Assembly: GCA_003241475.1 (NCBI GenBank)
Contig: QFQB01000035.1
Location: 1 to 17,633, forward strand
Origin: Micavibrio aeruginosavorus
GTDB lineage: Bacteria > Pseudomonadota > Alphaproteobacteria > Micavibrionales > Micavibrionaceae
Reading direction: 5' to 3'
Length of the DNA: 17,633 bases
The notes beneath the pieces are model-generated. The model was not told the DNA's origin and did not search any database. It saw only the letters and a list, made by a program, of their open reading frames with translations. The position numbers and the translations under genes were made by a program. This document shows positions 1-8,100 of this stretch, one piece after another (position 1 is the first letter of the stretch; each line of letters begins with the position of its first letter).

Positions 1-1433
1 CCCGTCATCGCCTCAAAATTGGAAACGGTTAGCGGTCGTGAAAGTGCGGCCTTCGTGACGATAGCGTGAGCAACGGGATGTTCCGAAAGAGCATTGAGGC
101 TGGCAGCTATTTCCAGTGCTTTTTCTGCCGCAATCGTACTGATGGGGCGAATATCCGTAAGCGCAGGTTTGCCATGTGTGAGCGTGCCGGTCTTGTCAAG
201 CGCCAGCGCTTTTAGCTTCCGGCCTTCTTCCAAATATACACCGCCTTTAATAAGAATGCCGCGCTGCGCTGCCGCTGCCAGCCCGCTGACTACGGTTACA
301 GGCGTAGAAATGACCAACGCACAGGGGCAGGCAATGACCAGCGTCACAAGCGCACGGTAGAGCCATGGCATGAACTCTGCCCCGAAAAAGAGTGGCGGCA
401 CTGTAGCAATCAGCACCGCCAGCAAGACGATAACGGGGGTATAGTAACGTGCGAATTGATCGACAAAACGTTGGGTAGGCGCTCGCTCGCTTTGGGCTTC
501 CTGCACAGAACGAATAATGCGTGCTAGCGTTGTATTTCCCTGATTTGCAGTAACCGTAAAAATAAAGCTTCCGCGTTCGTTGAGCGTGCCAGCGAAGACC
601 GCATCACCCGGATTTTTTTCTACCGGCATACTCTCGCCGGTGATCGGAGCCTGATTGATAGTCGATTGCCCCTCGATGATCTTACCATCCAGCGGAATAC
701 GTTCGCCGGGCTTCACTTTGATAGTTGCATTGAGCGGGACTTCGCTGGCAGCGACCTCTTGCCAGCTACCATCGGGTTGTTGAACCAATGCCATTTCGGG
801 TGCCATTTCCATCAAATCACGGATGGCATTTCGGGCGCGATCGAGCGAGTACGCCTCGATCATTTCCGCTACCGCAAACAGGAACGTCACCATTGCCGCT
901 TCCGGCCATTCCCCAATTATCATTGCTCCTGTTACCGCTATGACCATCAAGAAGTTGATGTTCATGGTGAAGGTTTTTAGCGCAATCCATCCTTTTTTTG
1001 CAGTCTGCATGCCACCAGTGAGGATAGCCAATATCGAAAGCGCAATAACTTGTAGCGACCCTTCCTCTGCTCCCATCCAACCGCTGATTTCGGCGGCAAA
1101 GGCGGCCACACCTGAAATGGCAACAAGCCACTTCGCCATACGACTTACCGTGGCATCTTTTCCGTTTTCATGGTCATGCTCGCATGATTTGCAGTCTGCA
1201 CCTTCCTTACGTTCTGGTTCCATGCCAAGCGTTTCCAGCGCCGCAACAATGGGCTGGTCATCTTCCAGTTCATGGCGCACGGTCAGTTCGCGCTGCATCA
1301 GGTTAAAACGCAGTTCGTGGATGCCGGACATCGGCTCCAGCTTATTGCGGATAAGTCGTTCCTCGGTCGGGCAATCCATCTTCTGAATGCGATAGACGGA
1401 ATCTTTTGCCGGTACGTTGCTGTTGGCGCTCAT
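1..1433 (-). CDS. cadA: Zn/Cd/Pb-translocating P1B-type ATPase, C-terminus missing
   Basis: This is an inner-membrane pump that uses ATP to export soft divalent metals (Zn, Cd, Pb) from the cytoplasm to the periplasm. The 477 visible residues form an open frame that runs off the left edge. An N-terminal metal-binding segment carries the motif MDCPTEE (residues 19-25), followed by the Cys/His cluster CKSCEHDH. Paired membrane segments come next, then an actuator domain with ITGES, the transmembrane metal site CPC (residues 369-371) and the phosphorylation site DKTGTLT (Asp413). The nucleotide-binding rest and the last membrane helices lie outside the window. The start at 1433 has an AAGGA Shine-Dalgarno. 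CPC plus the MDCPTEE-type N-terminus points to the ZntA/CadA group rather than a copper ATPase. It is the last visible gene of the operon. The choice between the names cadA and zntA is arbitrary. Confidence 0.93.
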   Translation of the reverse strand, partial: MSANSNVPAKDSVYRIQKMDCPTEERLIRNKLEPMSGIHELRFNLMQRELTVRHELEDDQPIVAALETLGMEPERKEGADCKSCEHDHENGKDATVSRMAKWLVAISGVAAFAAEISGWMGAEEGSLQVIALSILAILTGGMQTAKKGWIALKTFTMNINFLMVIAVTGAMIIGEWPEAAMVTFLFAVAEMIEAYSLDRARNAIRDLMEMAPEMALVQQPDGSWQEVAASEVPLNATIKVKPGERIPLDGKIIEGQSTINQAPITGESMPVEKNPGDAVFAGTLNERGSFIFTVTANQGNTTLARIIRSVQEAQSERAPTQRFVDQFARYYTPVIVLLAVLIATVPPLFFGAEFMPWLYRALVTLVIACPCALVISTPVTVVSGLAAAAQRGILIKGGVYLEEGRKLKALALDKTGTLTHGKPALTDIRPISTIAAEKALEIAASLNALSEHPVAHAIVTKAALSRPLTVSNFEAMT

Positions 1434-1492
1434 AAAATCTTCCTTTAATAATCAGTAATTCCATCTGTCTTGGTTCAGAAGGATAGATATAA

Positions 1493-1816
1493 TTACGTCC
1501 CACATTTTAGTGATGTGATTTTGTAATCTTCAACAATGAAATAAAATGTCTGTTGAATGGGGCTTCCAGAGAATGTCCCTGCAACAGAAACTATTGCTGT
1601 AGCCTCATTATCTGTAAAAGAAATATTTAACACGGTATGACATGCGTTGTACTGCTTGTTGGCATTTTCCAGCCAGTGGCGGATATTATCCGGGCCACGG
1701 TATTCCGCCCCTTCATAATAAACGACCGCAGCCTCAGAAAAATGTTCCAAAATAGCATCTACATTATGCGTATTAATGGTTTGAAAAAACTGTTTCAGAA
1801 AGAGTTTATGCTGCAT
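1493..1816 (-). CDS. SnoaL-like / NTF2-fold small protein
   Basis: The 107-aa protein has the layout of the SnoaL-like NTF2-fold family. An N-terminal helix pair (FLKQFFQTINTHNVDAILEH) is followed by a strand containing the YYEGAEYRGPDNIRHWL segment typical of these folds, then by beta strands ending near FYFIVEDYKITSLKCG. Family members are cyclases, isomerases or ligand-binding proteins, and no catalytic assignment can be made here. No signal peptide is seen, so it is probably cytoplasmic. It starts 12 bases after the preceding membrane methyltransferase gene with a GAGG Shine-Dalgarno, and lies 59 bases before the metal ATPase gene, so it is very likely co-transcribed with both. Its role in metal resistance is unknown. 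Confidence 0.72.
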   Translation of the reverse strand: MQHKLFLKQFFQTINTHNVDAILEHFSEAAVVYYEGAEYRGPDNIRHWLENANKQYNACHTVLNISFTDNEATAIVSVAGTFSGSPIQQTFYFIVEDYKITSLKCGT

Positions 1817-1828
1817 AGCGTACCCTCG

Positions 1829-2581
1829 TCATCGCCCAGACACGAAGCTTCTATCTGTTAAAATCTTATGCCGTTTTAGGGTGCTGATTCCTGCCGCAGT
1901 AATCCCGACCAAAGCCATCGTGGAAACTAAGAAAGTAATGTGCAGCCAATGTCCTGCTAAACTCGCACCCCAATGCTCGTAAAGCTCAACAAGGCATAGC
2001 GTGACCGCAGTGGAAGCGAACGTGGAGTAATCTTTCAGGAAAACACGCCGCCAGTTGAAATACATGCCTGCGCGGGCCTGCTTGAATTGAGCAATACGCG
2101 GAATCCAACGCGGCACATCCTTGCAGTAATCTGCATACGCATCACCAAACTTGTTCTGCAGGTAGTTTTCTTCCGCATAGATGATGCACTGGTAAATAAA
2201 TAGATACAGGCCAATACCCAACACAATGACGAGTGGATCTCCGTGCATAAAGAATACCCCGGCATAAATAAGCATATTGCCGAGATAGAGGGGGTTTCTG
2301 CACAATGAGAACATGCCTTGCGTTACAAGGTTCTCTGCATAAACCTTCTTATTCAGTCCGCCGCGCTTGATGTAAGCAAAGCCAATGACAACGCCGCGCA
2401 CAGCTAGGCCAGCAAGGGCCAAGCCAATGCCGATTATTTCTTTGATGTTAGGAAGTTCGCTATTGCCAAACAGCTCTGCCGGAGGGATAGCGATGGCAAA
2501 TATCGCGAGGATGATAAAAGGAAAAAGTTTGTTGCGATAACGGAAAAGGAAATTGCCGATCTGAATCATGGATTTTTTCAT
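1829..2581 (-). CDS. Membrane methyltransferase, isoprenylcysteine carboxyl methyltransferase-like (CzcN-like, longer paralogue)
   Basis: This 250-aa integral membrane protein has the ICMT/PEMT-type SAM-binding signature: RNPLYLGN (residues 95-102), then EENYLQNKFGDAYADY (137-152) and VPRWIP (156-161). Hydrophobic segments lie near residues 19-34, 49-70, 100-135 and in the C-terminal third (about 190-235). The extra C-terminal membrane region makes it longer than the czcN-like protein encoded at 8366-8977, with which it shares the core motif. CzcN proteins accompany czc pumps in Cupriavidus, but their substrate is not established. The gene begins 7 bases after cmoA with a modest AGG Shine-Dalgarno, so the two are probably translated from one message. 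The family call is firm and the substrate is unknown. A start at residue 5 (Met) is also possible. Confidence 0.82.
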   Translation of the reverse strand: MKKSMIQIGNFLFRYRNKLFPFIILAIFAIAIPPAELFGNSELPNIKEIIGIGLALAGLAVRGVVIGFAYIKRGGLNKKVYAENLVTQGMFSLCRNPLYLGNMLIYAGVFFMHGDPLVIVLGIGLYLFIYQCIIYAEENYLQNKFGDAYADYCKDVPRWIPRIAQFKQARAGMYFNWRRVFLKDYSTFASTAVTLCLVELYEHWGASLAGHWLHITFLVSTMALVGITAAGISTLKRHKILTDRSFVSGR

Positions 2582-2588
2582 TGCACAC

Positions 2589-3347
2589 CTACTTTACAGC
2601 GATAATTCCGCAGAAATTATACCAGCGAAAGAAAACCTCGGTGCTGCGGAACCCGGTATCTTTAAGTAGTTGGATATTTTCTTCCAAACGGTAGGGAATC
2701 AGCACGTTTTCTAAAGCTTCGCGCTTCTTAGCGATTTCAGTTTCCGAATAACCGTTACGCTTTTTGAATGCGTAATAATGCTCGATGTAAAGCCGGTTAA
2801 AAATGGCCTCTTCACAGGTCAATTTCTCTATTAGCAGGATGCATCCCTGATGCTGTAAGCCGTTGTAGATAGATTTCATGACGCGCCCACGGTGCAGCGG
2901 GCGCACAAATTGCAGGGTTAGCAACATGGTAACAACGCTGGCATTCTCGATGGAGAAATGCCCGTTTAAATCCGCTTCCTGCAATTCGACTTTTCTGCGG
3001 CACTGCGCTGCATCGAGTTTAACTCTGGCTTTCGCCAGCATTTCGGGGGCATTATCAACACCGATAAACTGCACCTCTGGTGCGATCAACTCGTCGAGCG
3101 CCAGTAATGTTGTCGCCGTAGAACAACCAATGTCGTATAGGTTGGTTCCGGGCTTTGCGAAATCGCTGGCAAGCTCGCAAACTTGGCGCTGCATTTCTTC
3201 ATAATAAGGAACAGACCTGCTCACCATGTCATCGAAAACATCGGCAACGGTGGCATTGAAAGAAAAGTCTGCTACGGGCTTGGATTTCTCACTAAAGACA
3301 GCGTCTTTTTGTTCCCGGCTTAGTTTGAGGGTCGGAGTATTATTCAT
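2589..3347 (-). CDS. cmoA: Carboxy-S-adenosyl-L-methionine synthase (CmoA family)
   Basis: CmoA converts SAM and prephenate to carboxy-SAM. CmoB normally uses this to carboxymethylate hydroxyuridine at the wobble position of tRNA. The 252-aa protein matches the family along its whole length. It has RSVPYYEEM near residue 45, the SAM-binding loop YDIGCS (71-76), VDNAPEM (98-104), LTLQF (143-147), and the diagnostic NGYSETEIAKKREALENV segment (198-215). That segment includes the Lys-Arg pair, whose Arg I take to correspond to the prephenate-contacting Arg of the E. coli enzyme. The start at 3347 has a GAGG Shine-Dalgarno. No cmoB is in the window, and the gene sits between flgB and a membrane methyltransferase in a metal operon, which is an unusual place for it. 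It could be a paralogue with a different acceptor pathway. Confidence 0.88.
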   Translation of the reverse strand: MNNTPTLKLSREQKDAVFSEKSKPVADFSFNATVADVFDDMVSRSVPYYEEMQRQVCELASDFAKPGTNLYDIGCSTATTLLALDELIAPEVQFIGVDNAPEMLAKARVKLDAAQCRRKVELQEADLNGHFSIENASVVTMLLTLQFVRPLHRGRVMKSIYNGLQHQGCILLIEKLTCEEAIFNRLYIEHYYAFKKRNGYSETEIAKKREALENVLIPYRLEENIQLLKDTGFRSTEVFFRWYNFCGIIAVK

Positions 3348-3423
3348 AAGGCCTCTGGGTTCCTGTTTATTTTTTCGTTATTATTGCGTTTCTTTTTTCG
3401 TGCGATTTAGACTCCTACTTGTT

Positions 3424-3834
3424 TTAATTTACCGGCAAGCCCAGCACCATTTTGTAACGCTTATCGACACTCTCATGCAGATTGAGCGCCAGCTGGTGAT
3501 CGAATGATGTCGTGGAAAGGTGCATCATTTCTTCTTCTAACGTCACGTTATTGCCGTTGGGCTTGGTTTCGTATGTGTCTTGGCGCGGCTTCACCGCATA
3601 GTACGGCGCAGTCAAATTGCTGGTCGTGGCTAAATGCGCTGCATTTGTGCGCGACATGCGTAGGCGCTGATTTTCTTCCAGCATTTGATTGAAATCCGGC
3701 GCCTGCAAGTCTTTCGCTTTAAAGCCGGGGGTATCGACGTTGGCGATATTCTGTGCAAGCACCGACACGCGCTGAGAACTATAGCGCATCTTTTGGTCAA
3801 TCATTTCTGTTAAGACAGACTCAAGAAACCCCAT
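3424..3834 (-). CDS. flgB: Flagellar basal-body rod protein FlgB (orphan copy)
   Basis: FlgB builds the proximal rod of the flagellar basal body in the periplasm. The protein has 136 aa, the usual length. It contains the hallmark N-terminal motif NIANVDTPGFKAKDLQAPDF (residues 29-48), and a C-terminal amphipathic segment rich in Leu/His/Val that fits the helix used for rod assembly. As expected for rod proteins, there is no cleavable signal peptide. The gene follows the phasin-like gene by 4 bases, with an AAGGAG Shine-Dalgarno inside the end of that gene, so the two are co-translated. No flgC, fliE or other flagellar gene is nearby, so this is a detached copy. It lies 76 bases before cmoA. 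Confidence 0.88.
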   Translation of the reverse strand: MGFLESVLTEMIDQKMRYSSQRVSVLAQNIANVDTPGFKAKDLQAPDFNQMLEENQRLRMSRTNAAHLATTSNLTAPYYAVKPRQDTYETKPNGNNVTLEEEMMHLSTTSFDHQLALNLHESVDKRYKMVLGLPVN

Positions 3835-3838
3835 GCCA

Positions 3839-4321
3839 TTACTCCTTCGATAAAGGCATCACCTTGCTCATTTTTTTAGAAACAGCGGCGGATTGCTCTT
3901 GAAACAACTTGCAGTATTCCGCGACATGCTCCTGTAGCTGTGCGGTGAGTTTGCGACTTGTATCAACGCAATTCTCAATGGATTGCTGGGTGATTTTTTG
4001 ATGCAGATCAAAGGCAGCATTCACCGTGCGGCATTGCGCGGTTTCCTGAGGAATCGTGATGATCTGAGAGAAAGAACGACTGCCACTATCATTCAGGCCT
4101 GAGGATATGGCACACAAGGTGCGTACCGTTCCGCCGTAATAATCGGTGGCAGCTTGTACCGCTTCGCTATGCAATTCGATAGTGGTTGCCATTAGTTGAT
4201 TGCAGAGGTCGAGGGGATTCTGAAAAGTGCCTAATTTTTCTGACTGGCGTTTCCCTTTATTGGTTCCGCCAGCATGCGAGAAAGAATTTTCTGTCGCTGT
4301 CTTTTTTACGGGCTGATTCAT
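3839..4321 (-). CDS. Phasin-like helical protein
   Basis: The 160-aa protein has a disordered, Lys-rich N-terminus (about residues 1-28) followed by long amphipathic helices without a signal peptide or membrane segment. The repeated spacing of hydrophobic residues and the segment LDLCNQLMATTIELHSEAVQ resemble the phasin family, which coats polyhydroxyalkanoate granules. The match is judged by eye and is weak at single-residue level, so any stress-related coiled-coil protein remains possible. The start at 4321 is supported by an AGGAG Shine-Dalgarno 9 bases upstream. The gene ends 4 bases before flgB. An 8-bp stem-loop precedes it in the 72-base gap from the upstream exported-protein gene, so it may be expressed at a different level from the pump genes. 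Confidence 0.55.
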   Translation of the reverse strand: MNQPVKKTATENSFSHAGGTNKGKRQSEKLGTFQNPLDLCNQLMATTIELHSEAVQAATDYYGGTVRTLCAISSGLNDSGSRSFSQIITIPQETAQCRTVNAAFDLHQKITQQSIENCVDTSRKLTAQLQEHVAEYCKLFQEQSAAVSKKMSKVMPLSKE

Positions 4322-4358
4322 GATTCGATTCTCCTTTTAAAGATTAATGGGAAATGGC

Positions 4359-4383
4359 CGCTGGTGCTCAGTGAACACCAGCG
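4359..4383. repeat. Intercistronic stem-loop
   Basis: CGCTGGTG at 4359-4366 is the perfect complement of CACCAGCG at 4376-4383, leaving a 9-base loop. It lies between the repeat-containing exported protein gene and the phasin-like gene of the same transcript. No clean T-run follows on either strand, so it is more likely an mRNA-processing or stabilising hairpin than a strong terminator. Confidence 0.6.
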
Positions 4384-4393
4384 ACAAAACGCT

Positions 4394-4699
4394 CTAATGC
4401 TTCGTAGGATGGGAGGGTGCCGGCTCTTTTGCAGGTTGATACCCGGCCACATTGCTCACGTTACCTGAAAAATATTCAGCATTGCGCTGCCCCATACGAT
4501 GATGCGGGCTGCTCGGTTCAGATGGCGCAGCAGATGCCGCCCAAGTAACCGAGGCATGCTGGATGCCGTTTTGTTTAAAATAAGCCGCATTGCGCTCTGC
4601 GAGGCGTTGTTGGCCCAAAGAATTACCGGCAAATGCTTGCGAGCCGAATAATAGGGATGCTACACTAACTATAGCCATTAGCTTAAAAGTGGATTTCAT
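4394..4699 (-). CDS. Small exported protein with a two-fold internal repeat
   Basis: The 101-aa protein starts with a classical signal peptide (MKSTFKLMAIVSVASLLFGS, then a QAFA|G cleavage site at about residue 24). The mature part has two copies of a short motif: QQRLAERNAAYFKQNG (about residues 28-43) and HRMGQRNAEYFSGNV (about 67-81). Both contain R-N-A-x-Y-F. The C-terminus is Pro/His-rich and ends in HPTKH. I do not recognise the family. Export and His residues beside the czc genes suggest a periplasmic accessory role, but that is an inference. The start at 4699 was chosen over the longer open frame because it gives the signal peptide and a GGAGAA Shine-Dalgarno. Confidence 0.72.
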   Translation of the reverse strand: MKSTFKLMAIVSVASLLFGSQAFAGNSLGQQRLAERNAAYFKQNGIQHASVTWAASAAPSEPSSPHHRMGQRNAEYFSGNVSNVAGYQPAKEPAPSHPTKH

Positions 4700-4752
4700 C
4701 AGATTTCTCCTTTGGTTGGTGGTTACATTCCCAGCATTTGCTAGGTTTTGGG

Positions 4753-4799
4753 GTTGCGGCGGGAAGCTAGTCGCCAAACTTGTTACTTCCCGCCGCAAC
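4753..4799. repeat. Large inverted repeat (14-bp perfect stem)
   Basis: GTTGCGGCGGGAAG at 4753-4766 is the exact reverse complement of 4786-4799, around a 19-base loop. It sits in the 135-base gap between the His-rich protein gene and the repeat-containing exported protein gene. There is no T-run after the stem in either direction, so it is not a typical intrinsic terminator. A REP-like mRNA-stabilising element or the remnant of a mobile sequence are alternatives. Confidence 0.75.
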
Positions 4800-4800
4800 T

Positions 4801-4829
4801 ATGCCTAAAAGCATGAGGCCTTTAGGCAT
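4801..4829. repeat. Second adjacent stem-loop
   Basis: ATGCCTAAA at 4801-4809 pairs perfectly with TTTAGGCAT at 4821-4829 around an 11-base loop. It begins one base after the 14-bp stem-loop at 4753-4799, so the transcript would carry two stacked hairpins here, immediately downstream of the His-rich protein gene (which ends at 4835). This could protect the upstream czc message from 3' decay or weakly stop transcription. Confidence 0.65.
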
Positions 4830-4834
4830 ATTGC

Positions 4835-5080
4835 TTACCGACTTGGGGCTTGCTCCTTGGGCTTTTCTTCCTTTTCCTTGGTGTCGTCGTGGTGATCGTC
4901 GCCCTCTTGATGGCCAGTATGCTTGCCGTCGTCCTTGTGGGCATGATCGCCTTCTTTATGCTCATGCTTCGCTGCTTTTTTAGCATCCGTAGCTTTCGGC
5001 GTTTCTGCAAATGCCGCCGTGCCGGAAGCCAGCACCAGCGCGAGGGCCGATGCGGTCAACATGGTTTTAAAATTTTTCAT
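4835..5080 (-). CDS. His-rich periplasmic metal-binding protein
   Basis: The 81-aa protein has a signal peptide (residues 1 to about 25, ending in TAAFA) and a short mature chain made almost only of His, Asp, Glu and Lys. It has eight His in the pattern HEH..HAH..HTGH..HH (about residues 39-64), then a Lys/Glu/Pro tail. No folded domain is expected, so it is probably a periplasmic Zn/Ni/Co/Cd buffer that feeds or protects the CzcCBA pump. The start at 5080 has an AAGGAG Shine-Dalgarno. It follows czcA by 29 bases and is followed by two stacked stem-loops. The His-rich composition parallels the linker of the czcB product. The exact metal cannot be read from the sequence. Confidence 0.8.
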   Translation of the reverse strand: MKNFKTMLTASALALVLASGTAAFAETPKATDAKKAAKHEHKEGDHAHKDDGKHTGHQEGDDHHDDTKEKEEKPKEQAPSR

Positions 5081-5109
5081 TCTCTTCTCCTTTATGGGTT
5101 GGGTTAAAA

Positions 5110-8100
5110 TTACAGTTCTTCCTTGGCCAATACGTCGCGGGCTAGGTTGAACCGTTTGTAAATGGCGGGCAGCACCAGCAGCGTCAGAACGGTTGCTGTG
5201 ATGAGTCCACCGATAACGACCGTTGCCAAAGGTTTTTGAACCTCTGCGCCTGCGCCGCTGGCAATCGCCATCGGTACGAAGCCAAGGCTTGCCACCAGCG
5301 CGGTCATTAACACGGGACGGAAGCGGGATAGTGCCCCATCCACAATAGCGCGGTGCGATTCAAGCCCCTCACGCACCAACTGGTTAATGCGCGTAATCAT
5401 CACGAGGCCGTTAAGCACGGCCACACCGGAAAGTGCAATCAGACCTACTGCCGCCGAGATCGAGAACGGCATGCCACGAAGCCATAGCGTGATAATACCA
5501 CCGGTCAGCGCCAGCGGTACGCCGGAGAATACCAGCAATGCTTGCTTGACCGAGCCGAGCGCCGTAAACAGGAGCAGGAAAATCATGAAGAAGCAGGCTG
5601 GCACAACCACGGCCAAGCGTGCTTTTGCTTCTTGCAGGTTTTTAAATTGCCCGCCCCATTCCAGCCAATATCCGGCAGGTAATTTTACCTGTGTATCAAT
5701 AGCGGCTTGGGCATCCTTTACGAACGAACCAATATCCCGACCACGCACGTTGGATTGTACTACGACGCGGCGCTTACCGTTTTCGCGGCTGATCTGGTTC
5801 GGGCCATCGGTGATTTCCAGTTTCGCCACCTGTTTTAAGGGAATATAAACTGGACGACTGTCCGGCAGCCCACTTTGGGCGGTGGTGTCGTTATCGGCGG
5901 GCAATAGAATTGGCAAATTCTGCAGTACATTCAGATTTTGCCGCATCTTATCTGGCAGGCGCACCACGATGTCGAATCGCCTGTCACCTTGGAACACCAA
6001 ACCAGCTTCGCGGCCACCAACGGCAATAGATAGAACGTCGAGCACGTCGGCCACATTCAGGCCATACCGCGCAATCGCATCCTTATCGAGCTTCACCTCA
6101 AGCATCGGCAGGCCGGAGGTTTGTTCCATCTTCACGTCTGCCGCGCCATCAATGCCCTTCAATACCTGCACCAGTTCTGCGGCCGTCTTTTCCATGGCCG
6201 GAAAATCATCGCCATAGACTTTCACGGCAACATCAGAACGCACACCCGAGATAAGCTCGTTAAAGCGCATTTGGATGGGCTGGGTGAACTCATAATTATT
6301 CCCAGGAACATCCGATACAGCTTCCGTGATTTTCTCGATGATTTCCGACTTGCTGATACTGGGATCAGGCCATTCTTCTTTATCTTTAAGAATAATAAAG
6401 GTGTCGGATACGTTCGGCGGCATCGGGTCGGCAGCCATTTCTGCTGTCCCCGTTTTCGCATAAGCAAACGCCACTTCTGGCACCGTGCTTACAGCTTTTT
6501 CCACCGCAAATTGCATATCCTGTGACTGCGTAATGCCGGTGCTTGGGATACGCATGGCGTGCATGGCAATGTCTTTTTCATCAAGGGTTGGGATGAATTC
6601 CTGCCCCATGGTTGAAAATAGCACCAATGAGAAAGCAAAGCCCGCTGTTGCGATAGCAATGACTTTCATTGGTGCGTTTAGCGCATAGTTAAGCGCAGGC
6701 GCGTACCAACCTTTCGTTTTATGGATGACACGGCTTTCCTTTTCTTCCACCTTGCCAGTCACAAAAATGGCAAGCATGGCAGGCACAAAGGTCAGTGACA
6801 GCACAAATGCAGCGGCAAGTGCGAAGATAACCGTCAGGGCCATCGGCTCGAACATTTTGCCTTCCACGCCAGTAAAGGTCAGAAGCGGGATATACACCAT
6901 AATGATGATCGCCTGACCGAACACGGAGGGCTGGATCATTTCCCGGCTGGCTACCATGACCTCATGCAAACGCTCTTTCACCGTCAGCATCCGGCCTTCT
7001 TGATGTTGGCGATGCGCGAGCCTGCTCAAGCAGTTTTCAGTGATAATCACCGCGCCATCGACAATCAGACCGAAATCGAGTGCGCCAAGGCTCATCAGGT
7101 TGCCACTGATGCCTGCGCGTATCATTCCCATACTGGTCATGAGCATGGAAAGCGGAATCACCAACGCCGTGATGAGTGCCGCACGGAAATTACCAAGCAG
7201 CGCAAAGAGAATCACGATGACGAGCAGCGCACCTTCGGCAAGATTCTTTTGTACCGTGCTAATGGTGCGATCGACCAGCTTGGTACGGTTAAGAACCGTT
7301 TTTGCCTTAATGCCTTCCGGCAAAGACTTGTTAATTTCGGTTATTTTCTGGTCAACGGCTTTGGATACGGTGCGGCTGTTCTCTCCGATCAGCATCAGCG
7401 CCGTGCCTACGACCACTTCTTCACCATTTTCGGAAGCCGAGCCGGTACGAAGCTCTTTGCCAATGCCCACAGAGGCAATATCTCGAAGGTAGATGACAAA
7501 GCCACCCCGATTCGCAATCACGATTTTGCCGATCTGGTCGGCATTTTCGATACGGCCATCTGAGCGCACCACATAGGCTTCACCGCGTCTTTCAATATAG
7601 CCCGCACCAATACTGATATTGTTGCGTTCCAACGCGTTCACCACATCGCCAAAGCTAAGGCCTAAAGCAACCAGTTTTTGCGGGTCAGGCTGAACGTGGT
7701 ATTGTTTCACATAGCCGCCGATAGCATCCACACCGGCAACGCCTTTGACACCTTTCAGCTGCGGGCGGATAATCCAGTCCTGCACAGTGCGCAAGTAAGA
7801 GGCTTGCTCCAATTCATTGTTCAGGCGTTGCCCTTCGGGGGTAAGGTAACTGCCATCCGATTGCCAACCAGCATGGCCATTCTTGATTTCAGCACCTTTA
7901 CCGCGTGGGTTGGCATATTCCACTGTCCACATGTAAATTTCGCCAAGGCCGGTAGAAATTGCGCCCATGCGGGGCTCTACACCATCTGGCAGGCTTTCCC
8001 GTGCTTCGGCAATGCGTTCATTGACCTGGGCGCGGGCGAAATAAATATCGACATTGTCATTAAATACGGCGGTGACTTGGCTAAACCCATTGCGCGAAAT

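Noticed and set aside
823..1386. 187-aa open frame on the plus strand
   Set aside because: It lies opposite the clear metal ATPase frame, has a Ser/Arg-biased composition typical of an antisense shadow, and no domain is recognisable.
4753..4829. Rho-independent terminator
   Set aside because: The stems are strong, but neither strand has a T-run directly after them, so they are listed as inverted repeats only.
6964..7563. 199-aa open frame on the plus strand inside czcA
   Set aside because: It is antisense to conserved CzcA sequence, including the transmembrane acidic motif region, with no independent motif.
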